NCBI GenBank assembly: GCA_035626595.1
Contig: DASPNJ010000136.1
Location: forward strand, 46,677 to 110,676
Source: JAQGMV01 sp035626595
GTDB taxonomy: Bacteria; Pseudomonadota; Gammaproteobacteria; Burkholderiales; SG8-41
Direction of reading: 5' to 3'
Length of the DNA stretch: 64,000 nt
Every line of letters begins with the position of its first letter. Positions within the stretch are counted from its first letter, which is position 1. The notes under the pieces are model-generated. The model was not told where the DNA came from. It saw only the letters and a list, made by a program, of their open reading frames with translations, and did not search any database. This document shows positions 1 through 7,565 of the stretch, piece after piece. The position numbers and the translations under genes are program-made.

Positions 1-782
1 GACACCCCGGCAGGCATCATTACCCCGTACCAGTTCGTCACCTCGTAACCCGGAACGCCTGCTTCCGAGATCGTCGGCACGCTGGGTAGCGACGCCATGC
101 GTTTCGCGCTGGTGACGCCGATCGGCCGCACGCGGCCCGCCTTGATCATGGGCAGTGCCGGGGGAATGCTGCTGAGGTAAATCGCGATCTCACCGCCGAG
201 CAGGCCGGTGAACGCCGGTTGCGCGCCCTTGTAAGGCACGTGGGTCATCTTGACGCCGGCGGAGTGCTGCAGGATCTCGGTACCGAGATGACCGGTGGTG
301 CCGTTTCCGGGGGAGCCGAAAGTGATGCTGCCGGGCTTCGCCTTCGCGAGCGCGATGAGATCTTTCGTCGTTTTCGCCGGGAGCGACGGATGCACGACGA
401 GCACGAGCGGTGAGGTGAGCACCAGCGTCACCGGCGTGAGGTCCTTTACGGGATCGTAGGGGAGCTTCGGATACAACGCCGGAGCGATGCCGACGTTCGC
501 GAGCTGTCCGAGCACGATGTTGTAACCGTCCGGCGCGAGCTTGGTCGCCGCGGCGAGCCCGATGGTGCCGCCGGAGCCGGGGCGGTTGTCCGCGATCACC
601 TGCTGGCCCCAGAGCTCGGTGAGCTTCTGCGCCAGCGTGCGCGAGATCGTATCGGTGCCGCCGCCCGGCGGGAACGGCACGATCCAGCGCACGGACTTGC
701 TCGGGTACTGCTGCGCGTGAGCGGGGACCGACAGCGCGCACGCCGCGGCGAGCGCGGCGCGCAGGATGCGAATGCGGGACAT
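1..782 (-). CDS. Bug/TctC-family tripartite tricarboxylate transporter substrate-binding protein (3' end outside window)
   Basis: Periplasmic solute receptor of the Bug/TctC type, which binds small carboxylates or similar organic solutes for TTT transporters or sensing. Translating the minus strand from ATG at 782 gives a signal peptide (MSRIRILRAALAAACALS, cleavage near AHA-QQYP). The mature start has the family signature YPSKSVRWIVPFPPGGGTD, followed by NRPGSGGTIG, DGYN and PYDPVKDLTPVTL. The frame is open to base 1, so about 260 residues of the usual ~320 are visible and the C-terminus is missing. It is divergent from the RidA genes. No TctA/TctB membrane genes are in view, as is common for the large orphan Bug families of Burkholderiales. 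The ligand cannot be told from sequence. Confidence 0.93.
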   Translation of the reverse strand, partial: MSRIRILRAALAAACALSVPAHAQQYPSKSVRWIVPFPPGGGTDTISRTLAQKLTELWGQQVIADNRPGSGGTIGLAAATKLAPDGYNIVLGQLANVGIAPALYPKLPYDPVKDLTPVTLVLTSPLVLVVHPSLPAKTTKDLIALAKAKPGSITFGSPGNGTTGHLGTEILQHSAGVKMTHVPYKGAQPAFTGLLGGEIAIYLSSIPPALPMIKAGRVRPIGVTSAKRMASLPSVPTISEAGVPGYEVTNWYGVMMPAGV

Positions 783-890
783 CGGGTTCCTTGTTATGCG
801 TGGTCGAAAACGCGCTAGTTTAGTTGTCAACGGTCGAGCGGACACCGACAATCGCCGCTTCGCGATCGGCAACGAACAAAAGGAGAAGCC

Positions 891-1244
891 ATGCCCGACA
901 TCAAGCGCCATCATCCCGGCGCGAGTCTTTCGCGCCTCGTCGAATTCGGAAATCTCGTATTCGTCGCGGGCACGACCGCCGACGATAAATCGGCATCGTG
1001 CAAGGGCCAGACAGAACAGGTGCTGCGCAAGATCGACAAGGTGCTGGCGGAAGCCGGTAGCGACAAGTCGAAGATCCTGTGGTGCAACGTGTGGCTTTCG
1101 GACATCCGCGAGAAGGACGGCATGGACGCCGCCTGGCAGGCGTGGGTCGATGCGAACAACAAACCCGCGCGCGCGACGGTGGAAGCGCGGCTTGCGACAC
1201 CGGATACGCGCGTCGAGATCATGATGATCGCAGCAAAGGGTTGA
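891..1244 (+). CDS. RidA family protein (YjgF/YER057c/UK114), first of a tandem pair
   Basis: 117-residue RidA-superfamily protein. RidA trimers hydrolyse reactive enamine/imine intermediates such as 2-aminoacrylate, or act on related small molecules. The conserved block PARATVEARL carries the arginine (R94) that binds the substrate carboxylate in family members, and VFVAG near residue 24 is the usual N-terminal strand. ATG is preceded by a strong AAAGGAG Shine-Dalgarno. One base separates its stop from the second rid gene, so the two are surely co-transcribed. It differs from archetypal RidA at the C-terminus (VEIMMIAAKG), suggesting one of the Rid subfamilies rather than RidA itself. The upstream gene is a divergent Bug receptor. 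The substrate is unknown. Confidence 0.9.
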   Translation: MPDIKRHHPGASLSRLVEFGNLVFVAGTTADDKSASCKGQTEQVLRKIDKVLAEAGSDKSKILWCNVWLSDIREKDGMDAAWQAWVDANNKPARATVEARLATPDTRVEIMMIAAKG

Positions 1245-1245
1245 G

Positions 1246-1602
1246 ATGGCAGAGATAAAGCGGATAGATCCAATCGACGGCAAGCTCTCCGACGCCGTCG
1301 AGCACAACGGCATCCTCTACCTCGCGGGACAGGTGGCCGAAAACCTGAGCGTGGGCATGAAGGAGCAGACGCAGGACGTGCTGCGCCAGATCGACGCGTT
1401 GCTCGCGAAATGCGGCTCGAATAAGTCGCGGATACTTTCGGCGACCGTCTACGTCGCGGACATGAAGTTGAAGCCGCAGATGGACGAAGCGTGGATGGCG
1501 TGGGTGGACCGCAGCAATCCGCCGGCGCGCGCGACGGTGGAAGCGGCGCTCGGGTCGCCGGACACGCTGGTCGAGATCATGTGCACGGCGGCTAAATCGT
1601 AG
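1246..1602 (+). CDS. RidA family protein, second of a tandem pair
   Basis: 118-residue paralogue of the preceding gene: the same length and the same blocks (ILYLAGQ, PARATVEAAL with R95, VEIM near the C-terminus) but only moderate identity elsewhere. This suggests an old tandem duplication. ATG lies two bases after the first gene's TGA, so it is translationally coupled. Two Rid proteins side by side could form hetero-oligomers or divide substrates; this is inference. The stop is followed within 45 bases by a palindromic repeat (1643-1696) that could end the transcript. Confidence 0.9.
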   Translation: MAEIKRIDPIDGKLSDAVEHNGILYLAGQVAENLSVGMKEQTQDVLRQIDALLAKCGSNKSRILSATVYVADMKLKPQMDEAWMAWVDRSNPPARATVEAALGSPDTLVEIMCTAAKS

Positions 1603-1642
1603 CGCGCGGCGTTATGCGCGCGGCGGCGGCCGTGCCCGCTGT

Positions 1643-1696
1643 GCGTAGGGTGCGCATATTGCGCACCAGCCGGTGCGCTATTAGCGCACCCTACGC
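1643..1696. repeat. Palindromic repeat family A, full copy (two hairpins)
   Basis: Outer 13-base arms GCGTAGGGTGCGC (1643-1655) and GCGCACCCTACGC (1684-1696) are perfect complements. The interior can also fold as two small hairpins, GGTGCGC-atatt-GCGCACC and GGTGCGC-tatta-GCGCACC. A second full copy is at 13201-13250 and a half copy at 28733-28756. It lies between the convergent rid genes and the DGQHR gene. Confidence 0.9.
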
Positions 1697-1721
1697 GTCC
1701 GGCGAAGTGGCGCGGTCAGCG

Positions 1722-2849
1722 TCAGTCTTTTTTGGCGGTGCTGCGGACTTCGATACCCGCCCAGCGCGCGAGATCGCGGTGGATGCGGGCGACGCGCTCG
1801 ATCTGGCCCTTGGCCGGGAAGCGCTCGTAGAAGCCTTCGGATCGGAACTCCCGCTGCTTGTCGCGCCACGCCCCGAGACGCTCCTCCCAGCGCTTCACGC
1901 GTCCGTCGGCGGGCTCCGCTTCGGTCCGGGCGAGATCGGCGCACACGCGCACCAGCGCTTTGATCGTCACCGGCTTGGTGACCATGTAGGCGTCGTTACC
2001 CCAGGTGTCGCCGAAGACGCGCTGCGCGGCCTTGAAGAAGTCGCGAATGATGCCGTAGTAGCGCTCGCCTTCGCGATAGGTATTGGTGACCTGCCGGATC
2101 TTCTTCCAGTCCTGGGTGACCCACCGGTGCAGCTCGTTGAAGAGCTCGGCCTGGAGAATCCACTTGTCCTGCTGGCTGCGGCCACCGAGGCGGTTGATCC
2201 GGTACTGGAGCGGGCTGTCGTCCTCGCTGTAGAGGTCGTCCACCAGACGCGCGGCAAAGCGTCTGTCGGGATCCGCCCAGGAGACCCGCTCGTACAGATC
2301 GACGAGGTGGCTCTTGTTGATGCGGGTCGGGGTCGAGTTGATGATGACGAACATCTCGGCCGCGAAATCCTCGCTCCTGCCGTCGAAGATGACGCACGGC
2401 ACGTTGATCTGCTGGGCCTCCGCCGGGTGCTCCTTCAGGTAAAACCGCAGTGCAGCAAGGCGGTGCTGGCCGTCGATGATCAGATAGCGGGAGGTCGGCT
2501 CCTGGAGATTGCCGACGGTGTCGCTGTTGGTGGCGCTGAAACGCAGGGTCTCGCCCGTGAAGAGGAGCACGGTGCCCGGGATCGGCGGCTGGGTGACCGC
2601 CATTTCGTAGAAGTTCCGCAGCGCCCGGACCTTGGCGCGCGAGAGCTGGCGCTGGAACGCTTCGTCGGTGCGCTCGATGCGGGCGATGAACTGCGCGATC
2701 TCGTCGTTCTGGGGGACCGTGTGCGGCGCGATTTCCTCGCCTTCGCCGTAGAACCGGCTGATGAAACGGACCTTGTCCAACACATCCTTGGCAGGGTAGC
2801 TGACGAAATAAAAAACGCCGTCCTTCTGCCTGATGCGCGTCGCTAGCAT
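1722..2849 (-). CDS. DGQHR domain protein (DndB-like, ParB/nuclease-like fold)
   Basis: 375-residue protein with the diagnostic DGQHR motif at residues 126-130 (RYLIIDGQHRLAAL), followed by FVIINSTPTRINKSHLVDLYE. That pattern is typical of DGQHR-domain proteins, whose best known member is DndB, the regulator of DNA phosphorothioation genes. Others are orphan proteins near defence or mobile genes. No dndCDE, dpt, restriction or transposase gene is adjacent. The neighbours are RidA genes and a DUF1501 protein, so the gene looks like a solitary accessory gene. ATG at 2849 has GGGAG about six bases upstream. Its codon use looks somewhat less GC-extreme than its neighbours by eye; I did not compute this. 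DNA binding is inferred from the family; no catalytic function is established. Confidence 0.82.
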   Translation of the reverse strand: MLATRIRQKDGVFYFVSYPAKDVLDKVRFISRFYGEGEEIAPHTVPQNDEIAQFIARIERTDEAFQRQLSRAKVRALRNFYEMAVTQPPIPGTVLLFTGETLRFSATNSDTVGNLQEPTSRYLIIDGQHRLAALRFYLKEHPAEAQQINVPCVIFDGRSEDFAAEMFVIINSTPTRINKSHLVDLYERVSWADPDRRFAARLVDDLYSEDDSPLQYRINRLGGRSQQDKWILQAELFNELHRWVTQDWKKIRQVTNTYREGERYYGIIRDFFKAAQRVFGDTWGNDAYMVTKPVTIKALVRVCADLARTEAEPADGRVKRWEERLGAWRDKQREFRSEGFYERFPAKGQIERVARIHRDLARWAGIEVRSTAKKD

Positions 2850-3017
2850 GGCTCCCGTCTCCCGGCTTGTTTCTTATATGCCCCTGACATTTAGGAGGCA
2901 CATTCTAGCCGCCGAAGCGGTTTAAGGCGAGAAAAAAAGGGTGAGCTTGCCTTGCTAGCTAGCGGATTTGTATGCCTTGCGCGCCCGCGGAAAACGGCGT
3001 AACGGGTGCCGGCGCCG

Positions 3018-4175
3018 TCACGCTTTGATGAGCGGCAGCGGCGCGAAACGGCCGCGGAGCGGCCCCTGCGAATCGAGTGACCACCAGCGCTGAAGCACGG
3101 TGGCATAGAGCTGCCGAAAATCCAGCGTGTGCGGCAGATTGCCGCCCCCGTCGAGGCGCGCGAGCGCCGGCGGCTCGCCATACAGACCGCCCGCTACCCG
3201 GCCGCCCATCACGAAATGTGCATTCGCGGTGCCGTGGTCGGTGCCGCCGCTCTGGTTCTCCCTCGGCCGGCGCCCGAATTCCGCGTACGTCACGATCAGA
3301 GCGCTATCCCAGCGCCCGATCTCGACCAGCGCGCTCTTTAGCGCCGCGAGCCCATCGGCCAGGTCTCTGAGGAGCCGCGCCTGGACCGGTGCCTGGTTGC
3401 TATGGGTGTCGAACCCGTTCAACTCGACCTTGATCACGGCCACACCGGCCTTGGTCGCGACCACCTGGGCCGCCGCGCGCACCGCGTTCCCGAAGCCGCT
3501 GCGCGGGAACTCGGTGCGGAACGCGTACTCGGCGTTAAGCGTCCCCGCCGCCTGCACGACGTCCGACTCGACCCGCATGATGTGCTGGAGCGCACCCGTG
3601 CGCAGGGGCGCCGACTGCCCTGCCAGCCGCGCCTGGCGAATGAACTGCTCGGGATTGGTGAGGGCGATCGCGCGCGTTGTCGGACCGGCGAGCGGGCCGA
3701 GATCGGCGCCACCGACCACCACCCCGTCGGCCGCGTACGATTTCGGCGTCGGCGCCTGCGCGAACGCACGTCCGAGCCACCCGTCGGACAGGTATTCGCT
3801 GCTGTTTGCCGCGGTGTCCCAGATCTCGATCGAGCGGAAGTGCGAGAGGTTGGGGTTCGGATAGCCCAGCCCCTGCACGACCGCGAGCTCTCTTGCCTGC
3901 CACAGCGGCATGAGCGCCTGCAGCGAAGGATGCAGCCCGGTGCGCTGATCGAGCTGGAGGACCTGGTCGCGCGCGATGCCCAGCCGCGGGCGCAGCGCGT
4001 AGTACTCGCTGGCCGCATACGGGATGACGGTATTGAGGCCGTCGTTGCCGCCCTTCAACTCCACCAGAATCAGCAGGTTGCCGTACGCGGACCCCGGCGC
4101 CGCGATAGCCGCGTGCGGAAACATGGCGGCCACGGAAGCGGCGCCGATGGTCTTCAGGAAGTCTCGTTTGTTCAT
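3018..4175 (-). CDS. DUF1501 domain-containing secreted protein
   Basis: 385-residue DUF1501 protein, a family related to the alkaline phosphatase/sulfatase fold. The N-terminus NKRDFLKTIGAASVAAM is a KR-variant Tat-type signal, predicting export to the periplasm or surface. Family landmarks are LVELKGGNDGLNTVIPY, QGLGYPNPNLSHFRSIEIWDT and the C-terminal EFGRRPRENQSGGTDHGTA region. It lies just downstream of the DUF1800 gene on the same strand. DUF1800-DUF1501 pairs recur in many bacteria and are presumed to be co-exported partners of unknown biochemical function. Between the two genes sit repeat elements (4181-4254). Confidence 0.93.
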   Translation of the reverse strand: MNKRDFLKTIGAASVAAMFPHAAIAAPGSAYGNLLILVELKGGNDGLNTVIPYAASEYYALRPRLGIARDQVLQLDQRTGLHPSLQALMPLWQARELAVVQGLGYPNPNLSHFRSIEIWDTAANSSEYLSDGWLGRAFAQAPTPKSYAADGVVVGGADLGPLAGPTTRAIALTNPEQFIRQARLAGQSAPLRTGALQHIMRVESDVVQAAGTLNAEYAFRTEFPRSGFGNAVRAAAQVVATKAGVAVIKVELNGFDTHSNQAPVQARLLRDLADGLAALKSALVEIGRWDSALIVTYAEFGRRPRENQSGGTDHGTANAHFVMGGRVAGGLYGEPPALARLDGGGNLPHTLDFRQLYATVLQRWWSLDSQGPLRGRFAPLPLIKA

Positions 4176-4180
4176 GTCTG

Positions 4181-4254
4181 CCCCTCACCCCTACCCTCTC
4201 CCCGCCCGCGCGGAGGGGGAGAACTTCGTCACTTCGTCACTGCGTCACTTCAGC
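4181..4254. repeat. Composite repeat: C-rich palindrome (family D) followed by octamer GTCACTTC/GTCACTGC run (family C)
   Basis: Positions 4181-4221 hold CCTCACCCCTACCCTCTCCCC with a purine-rich complement ending GGAGGGGGAG. This is the same family that is inserted in mfd at 14284-14373. Positions 4223-4254 are four octamers in period 8 (ACTTCGTC, ACTTCGTC, ACTGCGTC, ACTTCAGC). Read on the minus strand, the last octamers provide the TGA stop of the DUF1800 gene. Related octamer runs are at 20621-20690 and 22095-22192. Confidence 0.8.
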
Positions 4255-5702
4255 TGGTACACCGGGTCCTGCGTGAGCAGCCGCACGGCCTCCAGTCCGG
4301 TCGTCCCGGGCGGCAGTGGAGTCACAGGCGCCGCGGCAAGCACCACCCGCTGCACGGCGTCCGTCGCCGGCGGAAGCTGCGCGAACCAGCCGGCGGCATC
4401 GAAGCGAACTTCGGCCAGCGCGCGTGCGAAACGCTCGCGGCCGTTGTCCACCGCGCCGATGCCTTTCATCGGCACGCGCTCGGCTGCCGTGCGCATCACC
4501 GCGCCCGGATCGTCACTCCGGAACAGGCGCTCGAGGAATGCTTTGCGCGCGAGCAGTGTGCTCGAGTTGATCCAGACTTCGCCGCCCGGCCAGCCTTTCA
4601 CGTTCGGCGGCGCGAAGAGGTTCTGGCCGAGCTGCGCCGTGGTGAACGCGAACGGCAGCATCTCGCCGGTGGAAAACCGGAACTGGCGCAGCGTGCCGAC
4701 GACCAGCTCGACCGGCGACTTGACGAGCGCCGCGCGGTTCTGCGGGGCGTAGAACGCGTCCGACGTGAGCAGTGCGCGCATGGCCGTGCGGATGTCATAG
4801 CGGCTGTCGCGGAACAGCCGTGCGATGCGCTGCACTTCCGCCCGATCGGGCGTGGGCGACACGAACTCGCGCCACAGCTTTTCCACGATGTGCTCGGCCG
4901 TGCGCGGATGCGCGAGCAGGATCTTCAGGACGGCGTCGCCATCGAGGTTGCCCGTGCGGCCAAGGACGGTTTTCGACCCCTCGTCGTGCTGGAAAGGACG
5001 GAACAGGAACTCGCCGCGGTCGCGGTCGATGCTCCACCCGGTGAATGCGCGCGCCGCCTCCTTCACGTCCTGCTCCGTGTAGTGGCCTTCGCCAAGCGTG
5101 AAAAGCTCCATCACCTCGCGCGCGAAGTTCTCGTTCGGCTGCGCCTTGCGGTTCGAGGCGCTGTCGAGGTAGATGACCATCGCCGGGTCGCGCGACGCAT
5201 CGTGCAGCAGCGCGGCGAAGCTGCCGAGCGCGTGGCGCCGCAGCAGCGCGTTCTGCCGGTGCATGAGCTGCGGGACCCGCACCTTCTGATCGCTCGACAC
5301 GAAATGGTTGTGCCAGAAGAGCGTCATCTTCTCGGTGAACGGCGACGGCGTGACGCGCATTTCCTCCAGCCACCACGCGCGAAGCTCGATCCCTTTTTGC
5401 CGGCGCTCGCGCTGGATCATCTGGCGTTCGTCGGGCGAGAGGCCCTTCAGAGCTCGGAACTGGAACTGCTCCCCCACCCACGCCGGCGGCGCGGTCACGG
5501 TCTGCGTGCGCGCGCTCGAGAGGAGCCGCTCCACCGCCTGCTCGCGCGTAAGCCTGGCGTAAGCATCGACGTCGGCGGGCGTTGCGCCGAAGCTCGTGCG
5601 CGCCAGTAAATGACGCGCATCGTCGCGTCCCAGGACGGCGGCCGCGGCTGAGGTCGCAAAAAAAGCCGCGGTAACCGCGGCCACGATCCGGAAAAGCGTC
5701 AT
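4245..5702 (-). CDS. DUF1800 domain-containing secreted protein
   Basis: 485-residue DUF1800 protein with a Sec-type signal peptide (MTLFRIVAAVTAAFFATSAAAA). Family blocks are HLLARTSFG near residue 32, MTLFWHNHFVSS near residue 125, NENFAREVMELFTLGEGHYTE, KILLAHPRTAEHIVEKLWREFV and FAPPNVKGWPGG. It is upstream of, and probably in an operon with, the DUF1501 gene at 3018-4175. The biochemical role of DUF1800 proteins is not established; the NHF/NENFAREVMELF core is typical and intact. The stop codon falls inside a repeated octamer block. The neighbour at 5710 starts eight bases away on the same strand, so these genes may share a transcript. Confidence 0.93.
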   Translation of the reverse strand: MTLFRIVAAVTAAFFATSAAAAVLGRDDARHLLARTSFGATPADVDAYARLTREQAVERLLSSARTQTVTAPPAWVGEQFQFRALKGLSPDERQMIQRERRQKGIELRAWWLEEMRVTPSPFTEKMTLFWHNHFVSSDQKVRVPQLMHRQNALLRRHALGSFAALLHDASRDPAMVIYLDSASNRKAQPNENFAREVMELFTLGEGHYTEQDVKEAARAFTGWSIDRDRGEFLFRPFQHDEGSKTVLGRTGNLDGDAVLKILLAHPRTAEHIVEKLWREFVSPTPDRAEVQRIARLFRDSRYDIRTAMRALLTSDAFYAPQNRAALVKSPVELVVGTLRQFRFSTGEMLPFAFTTAQLGQNLFAPPNVKGWPGGEVWINSSTLLARKAFLERLFRSDDPGAVMRTAAERVPMKGIGAVDNGRERFARALAEVRFDAAGWFAQLPPATDAVQRVVLAAAPVTPLPPGTTGLEAVRLLTQDPVYQLK

Positions 5703-5709
5703 GGGAGGG

Positions 5710-5988
5710 TTATTTCTGGCGCCGCTGATACAGCTCGCGCTGCGCCTTGTCGAGATCGCGGTGCAGCGCCCGGCGTTCGTCGTCGTTCAGACGCTGATGC
5801 CGCTCGCCGCGGTCGGAGTGGCGATCGGGCCGCACATCGCGCGGCGGCTGCCCGCGTTCCGGACCGCGCCGGCCCTTTTCGGCCTGCACGTCGAAGCGGA
5901 ACGCGGGATAGCCCCACGACGCCTCCGCAGCCGGCACCGACACACCGGCTGCAAGAGCGATCGCGACGGCCGTGGCGAGCAGTTTCAT
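5710..5988 (-). CDS. Small secreted Arg-rich protein, unknown function
   Basis: 92-residue protein with a signal peptide (MKLLATAVAIALAAGVSVPAAEA). The basic mature part is rich in Arg, Asp and Glu (RRGPERGQPPRDVR and a C-terminal helix LNDDERRALHRDLDKAQRELYQRR). The C-terminal charged helix resembles that of the next gene, so both may belong to one family of small periplasmic helical proteins. Second of three consecutive small exported proteins on the minus strand, with three bases between it and the next. No enzymatic motif. I cannot name a family. Metal, nucleic-acid or protein-chaperone roles are only possibilities. Confidence 0.75.
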   Translation of the reverse strand: MKLLATAVAIALAAGVSVPAAEASWGYPAFRFDVQAEKGRRGPERGQPPRDVRPDRHSDRGERHQRLNDDERRALHRDLDKAQRELYQRRQK

Positions 5989-5991
5989 ACG

Positions 5992-6336
5992 TCAGTGATT
6001 ATAGAAGCCGTAGCGGCGTTCGCCGTCGCGTTTTTCACGATAGACCACGCGCTCGAGGTACGCGAGCCGCGCATGCAGGTCGCTGCGCTCGCGCGGCGAG
6101 AGCCACCCGTCAGACCTGAAGTAGTGCTCCGCGCGTTCGATCTCGCGCAGCTCGTGACGTAGCCGCCGGAACTCCGGCCGCGTGAGCTCGCCCGAGCGCC
6201 GGCCCTGCTCCAGGCGATGCTCGAGTCGTGCCTGCCGCTCGTTCACGCCGGCATCGCGCGTGCCGTGAGTGGCAAGCGCCGGCGGCGCGGCCGCGATGAT
6301 GCTGGCGGCGAGAGCCGCACCAATCAGTAGCTTCAT
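5992..6336 (-). CDS. Small secreted helical protein, unknown function
   Basis: 114-residue protein with a signal peptide (MKLLIGAALAASIIAAAPPALA-THG). The mature part is predicted highly helical and charged (NERQARLEHRLEQGRRSGEL, PEFRRLRHELREIERAEHYF, SPRERSDLHARLAYLERVVY). The pattern of regularly spaced Leu and Arg/Glu suggests an antiparallel helical bundle or coiled coil in the periplasm. The tandem position and similar leader (MKLL...) link it to the 5710 gene. ATG has a good GGAGGAG upstream. The divergent ompR-envZ pair nearby hints at an envelope role, which is inference only. Confidence 0.78.
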   Translation of the reverse strand: MKLLIGAALAASIIAAAPPALATHGTRDAGVNERQARLEHRLEQGRRSGELTRPEFRRLRHELREIERAEHYFRSDGWLSPRERSDLHARLAYLERVVYREKRDGERRYGFYNH

Positions 6337-6358
6337 GACTCCTCCTCCTTCGCCCGCT

Positions 6359-6652
6359 CTAGCGCAGCGGGATGTAAATATTGGGCATCACGACGTGCAC
6401 ACCCGGCGGCGGCGACGCGTACACCGGGTATGCGGGGTAGTAATAGTTGTAGACGTAGTCGCGTCGCACGTGGTGCCGGTGATGACCGTGGTGACGATGG
6501 CGGTGATGTCGCCACTCGGAATGGTGGCGATGGTCGTTCCAGCCATGATGGTGCCGGTTGTGGTGGCCGTGATGGCCGTGGCCGCCATGTGCCCAGACCG
6601 GTGCTGCAAGCGCGAGTGCCGCGGCAGCAATTGCAGCCCTGAATATCCGCAT
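6359..6652 (-). CDS. Small secreted His-rich protein
   Basis: 97-residue protein starting MRIFRAAIAAAALALAAPVWA-HGG, a clear signal peptide. It is followed by about 45 residues in which roughly half are His (HGGHGHHGHHNRHHHGWNDH and so on), then a Tyr/Pro tail (DYVYNYYYPAYPVYASPP) ending in IYIPLR. ATG at 6652 is chosen over upstream starts because AGGAG sits at the right distance and the signal peptide begins there. His-rich periplasmic segments usually bind Zn, Cu or Ni; that is inference. It is first in the run of three small exported proteins and lies 184 bases from the divergent ompR. Confidence 0.78.
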   Translation of the reverse strand: MRIFRAAIAAAALALAAPVWAHGGHGHHGHHNRHHHGWNDHRHHSEWRHHRHRHHGHHRHHVRRDYVYNYYYPAYPVYASPPPGVHVVMPNIYIPLR

Positions 6653-6836
6653 GATCGATCTCCTGCAAAGCCCCCGTGGTTCATGTTGTGTCCTGTGGGC
6701 GCATCGTATGTCGTTAAGACGCGCGGGGGCAGCTCGTGTGCCGGAGCTTTTGTAAGAATTTGTTTCGGGCTTTCGCGGCGCAATAAACATTTACAAAGCG
6801 CTGGCGCCGGAGCGCCGCGCTGGTAGGATTGCCGCC

Positions 6837-7565
6837 ATGTCGGAGCACAAGACCAAGGTCCTCGTCGTCGACGACGACGCGCGGCTGCGCGATCTGCTGC
6901 ATCGCTACCTCGGCGAGCAGGGATACGCGGTGCGCACCGTATCGAACGCCGCCGAGATGAACCGGCAGCTCGCGCGCGAGCGATACGATCTGATGATTCT
7001 CGACCTCATGCTGCCGGGCGAGGACGGCCTCTCCATCTGCAGGCGGCTGCGCGGCGGCAACGAGGACATGCCGATCATCATGCTGACGGCCAAGGGCGAC
7101 GACGTCGATCGCATCGTCGGGCTCGAAGTCGGCGCCGACGACTATCTGCCGAAGCCGTTCAACCCGCGCGAGCTCGTGGCGCGCATACAGGCGGTAATGC
7201 GCCGGCGGCCACCGCCCGCGCCGCCCGGCGCGCCGAGCACGGACAACCAGATGGTGGAATTCGGCGAGTTCCGCCTGAACCTCGCGACGCGTGCGCTCAG
7301 CAAGAACGGCGAGGACGTGCCGCTCACCACCGGCGAGTTCGCACTGCTCAAAGTGCTCGTGCAGCATCCGCGCGTGCCGCTTTCGCGCGACAAGCTGATG
7401 GAGCTCGCACGGGGCCGCGAGTTCGGCGCGTTCGACCGCAGCATCGACGTGCAGATCTCGCGACTGCGACGCCTGATCGAGCCCGATCACTCGAAGCCCG
7501 CGTATATCCAGACCGTGTGGGGCTTCGGTTACGTGTTCATCCCCGACGGACAAAAGACCGAGTGA
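6837..7565 (+). CDS. ompR: OmpR-family response regulator
   Basis: 242-residue transcription factor. The receiver domain (1-120) has acidic pocket D12-D14, phospho-acceptor D56 (MILDLMLPGEDG) and K106 (YLPKPF). The C-terminal winged helix (about 136-236) has the typical TTGEFALLKVLVQHPRVPLSRDKLME and SIDVQISRLRRLIEPD, ending IQTVWGFGYVFIPDG as in OmpR. GTG of the kinase gene overlaps the TGA stop, the classic ompR-envZ arrangement. It probably regulates porins and envelope genes in response to osmotic or acid signals. Upstream 6653-6836 should hold its promoter; no clear box was assigned. Confidence 0.93.
   Translation: MSEHKTKVLVVDDDARLRDLLHRYLGEQGYAVRTVSNAAEMNRQLARERYDLMILDLMLPGEDGLSICRRLRGGNEDMPIIMLTAKGDDVDRIVGLEVGADDYLPKPFNPRELVARIQAVMRRRPPPAPPGAPSTDNQMVEFGEFRLNLATRALSKNGEDVPLTTGEFALLKVLVQHPRVPLSRDKLMELARGREFGAFDRSIDVQISRLRRLIEPDHSKPAYIQTVWGFGYVFIPDGQKTE

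Noticed and set aside
1614..2846. Long plus-strand open frame antisense to the DGQHR gene
   Set aside because: High-GC shadow. The minus-strand frame has the DGQHR domain and SD; the plus frame has no recognisable motif and biased Ala/Val/Asp/Glu/Arg composition typical of antisense frames.
3402..5609. 735-codon plus-strand open frame across DUF1501 and DUF1800
   Set aside because: Antisense to two well-supported genes; Arg/Ala/His/Val-rich shadow without domain.
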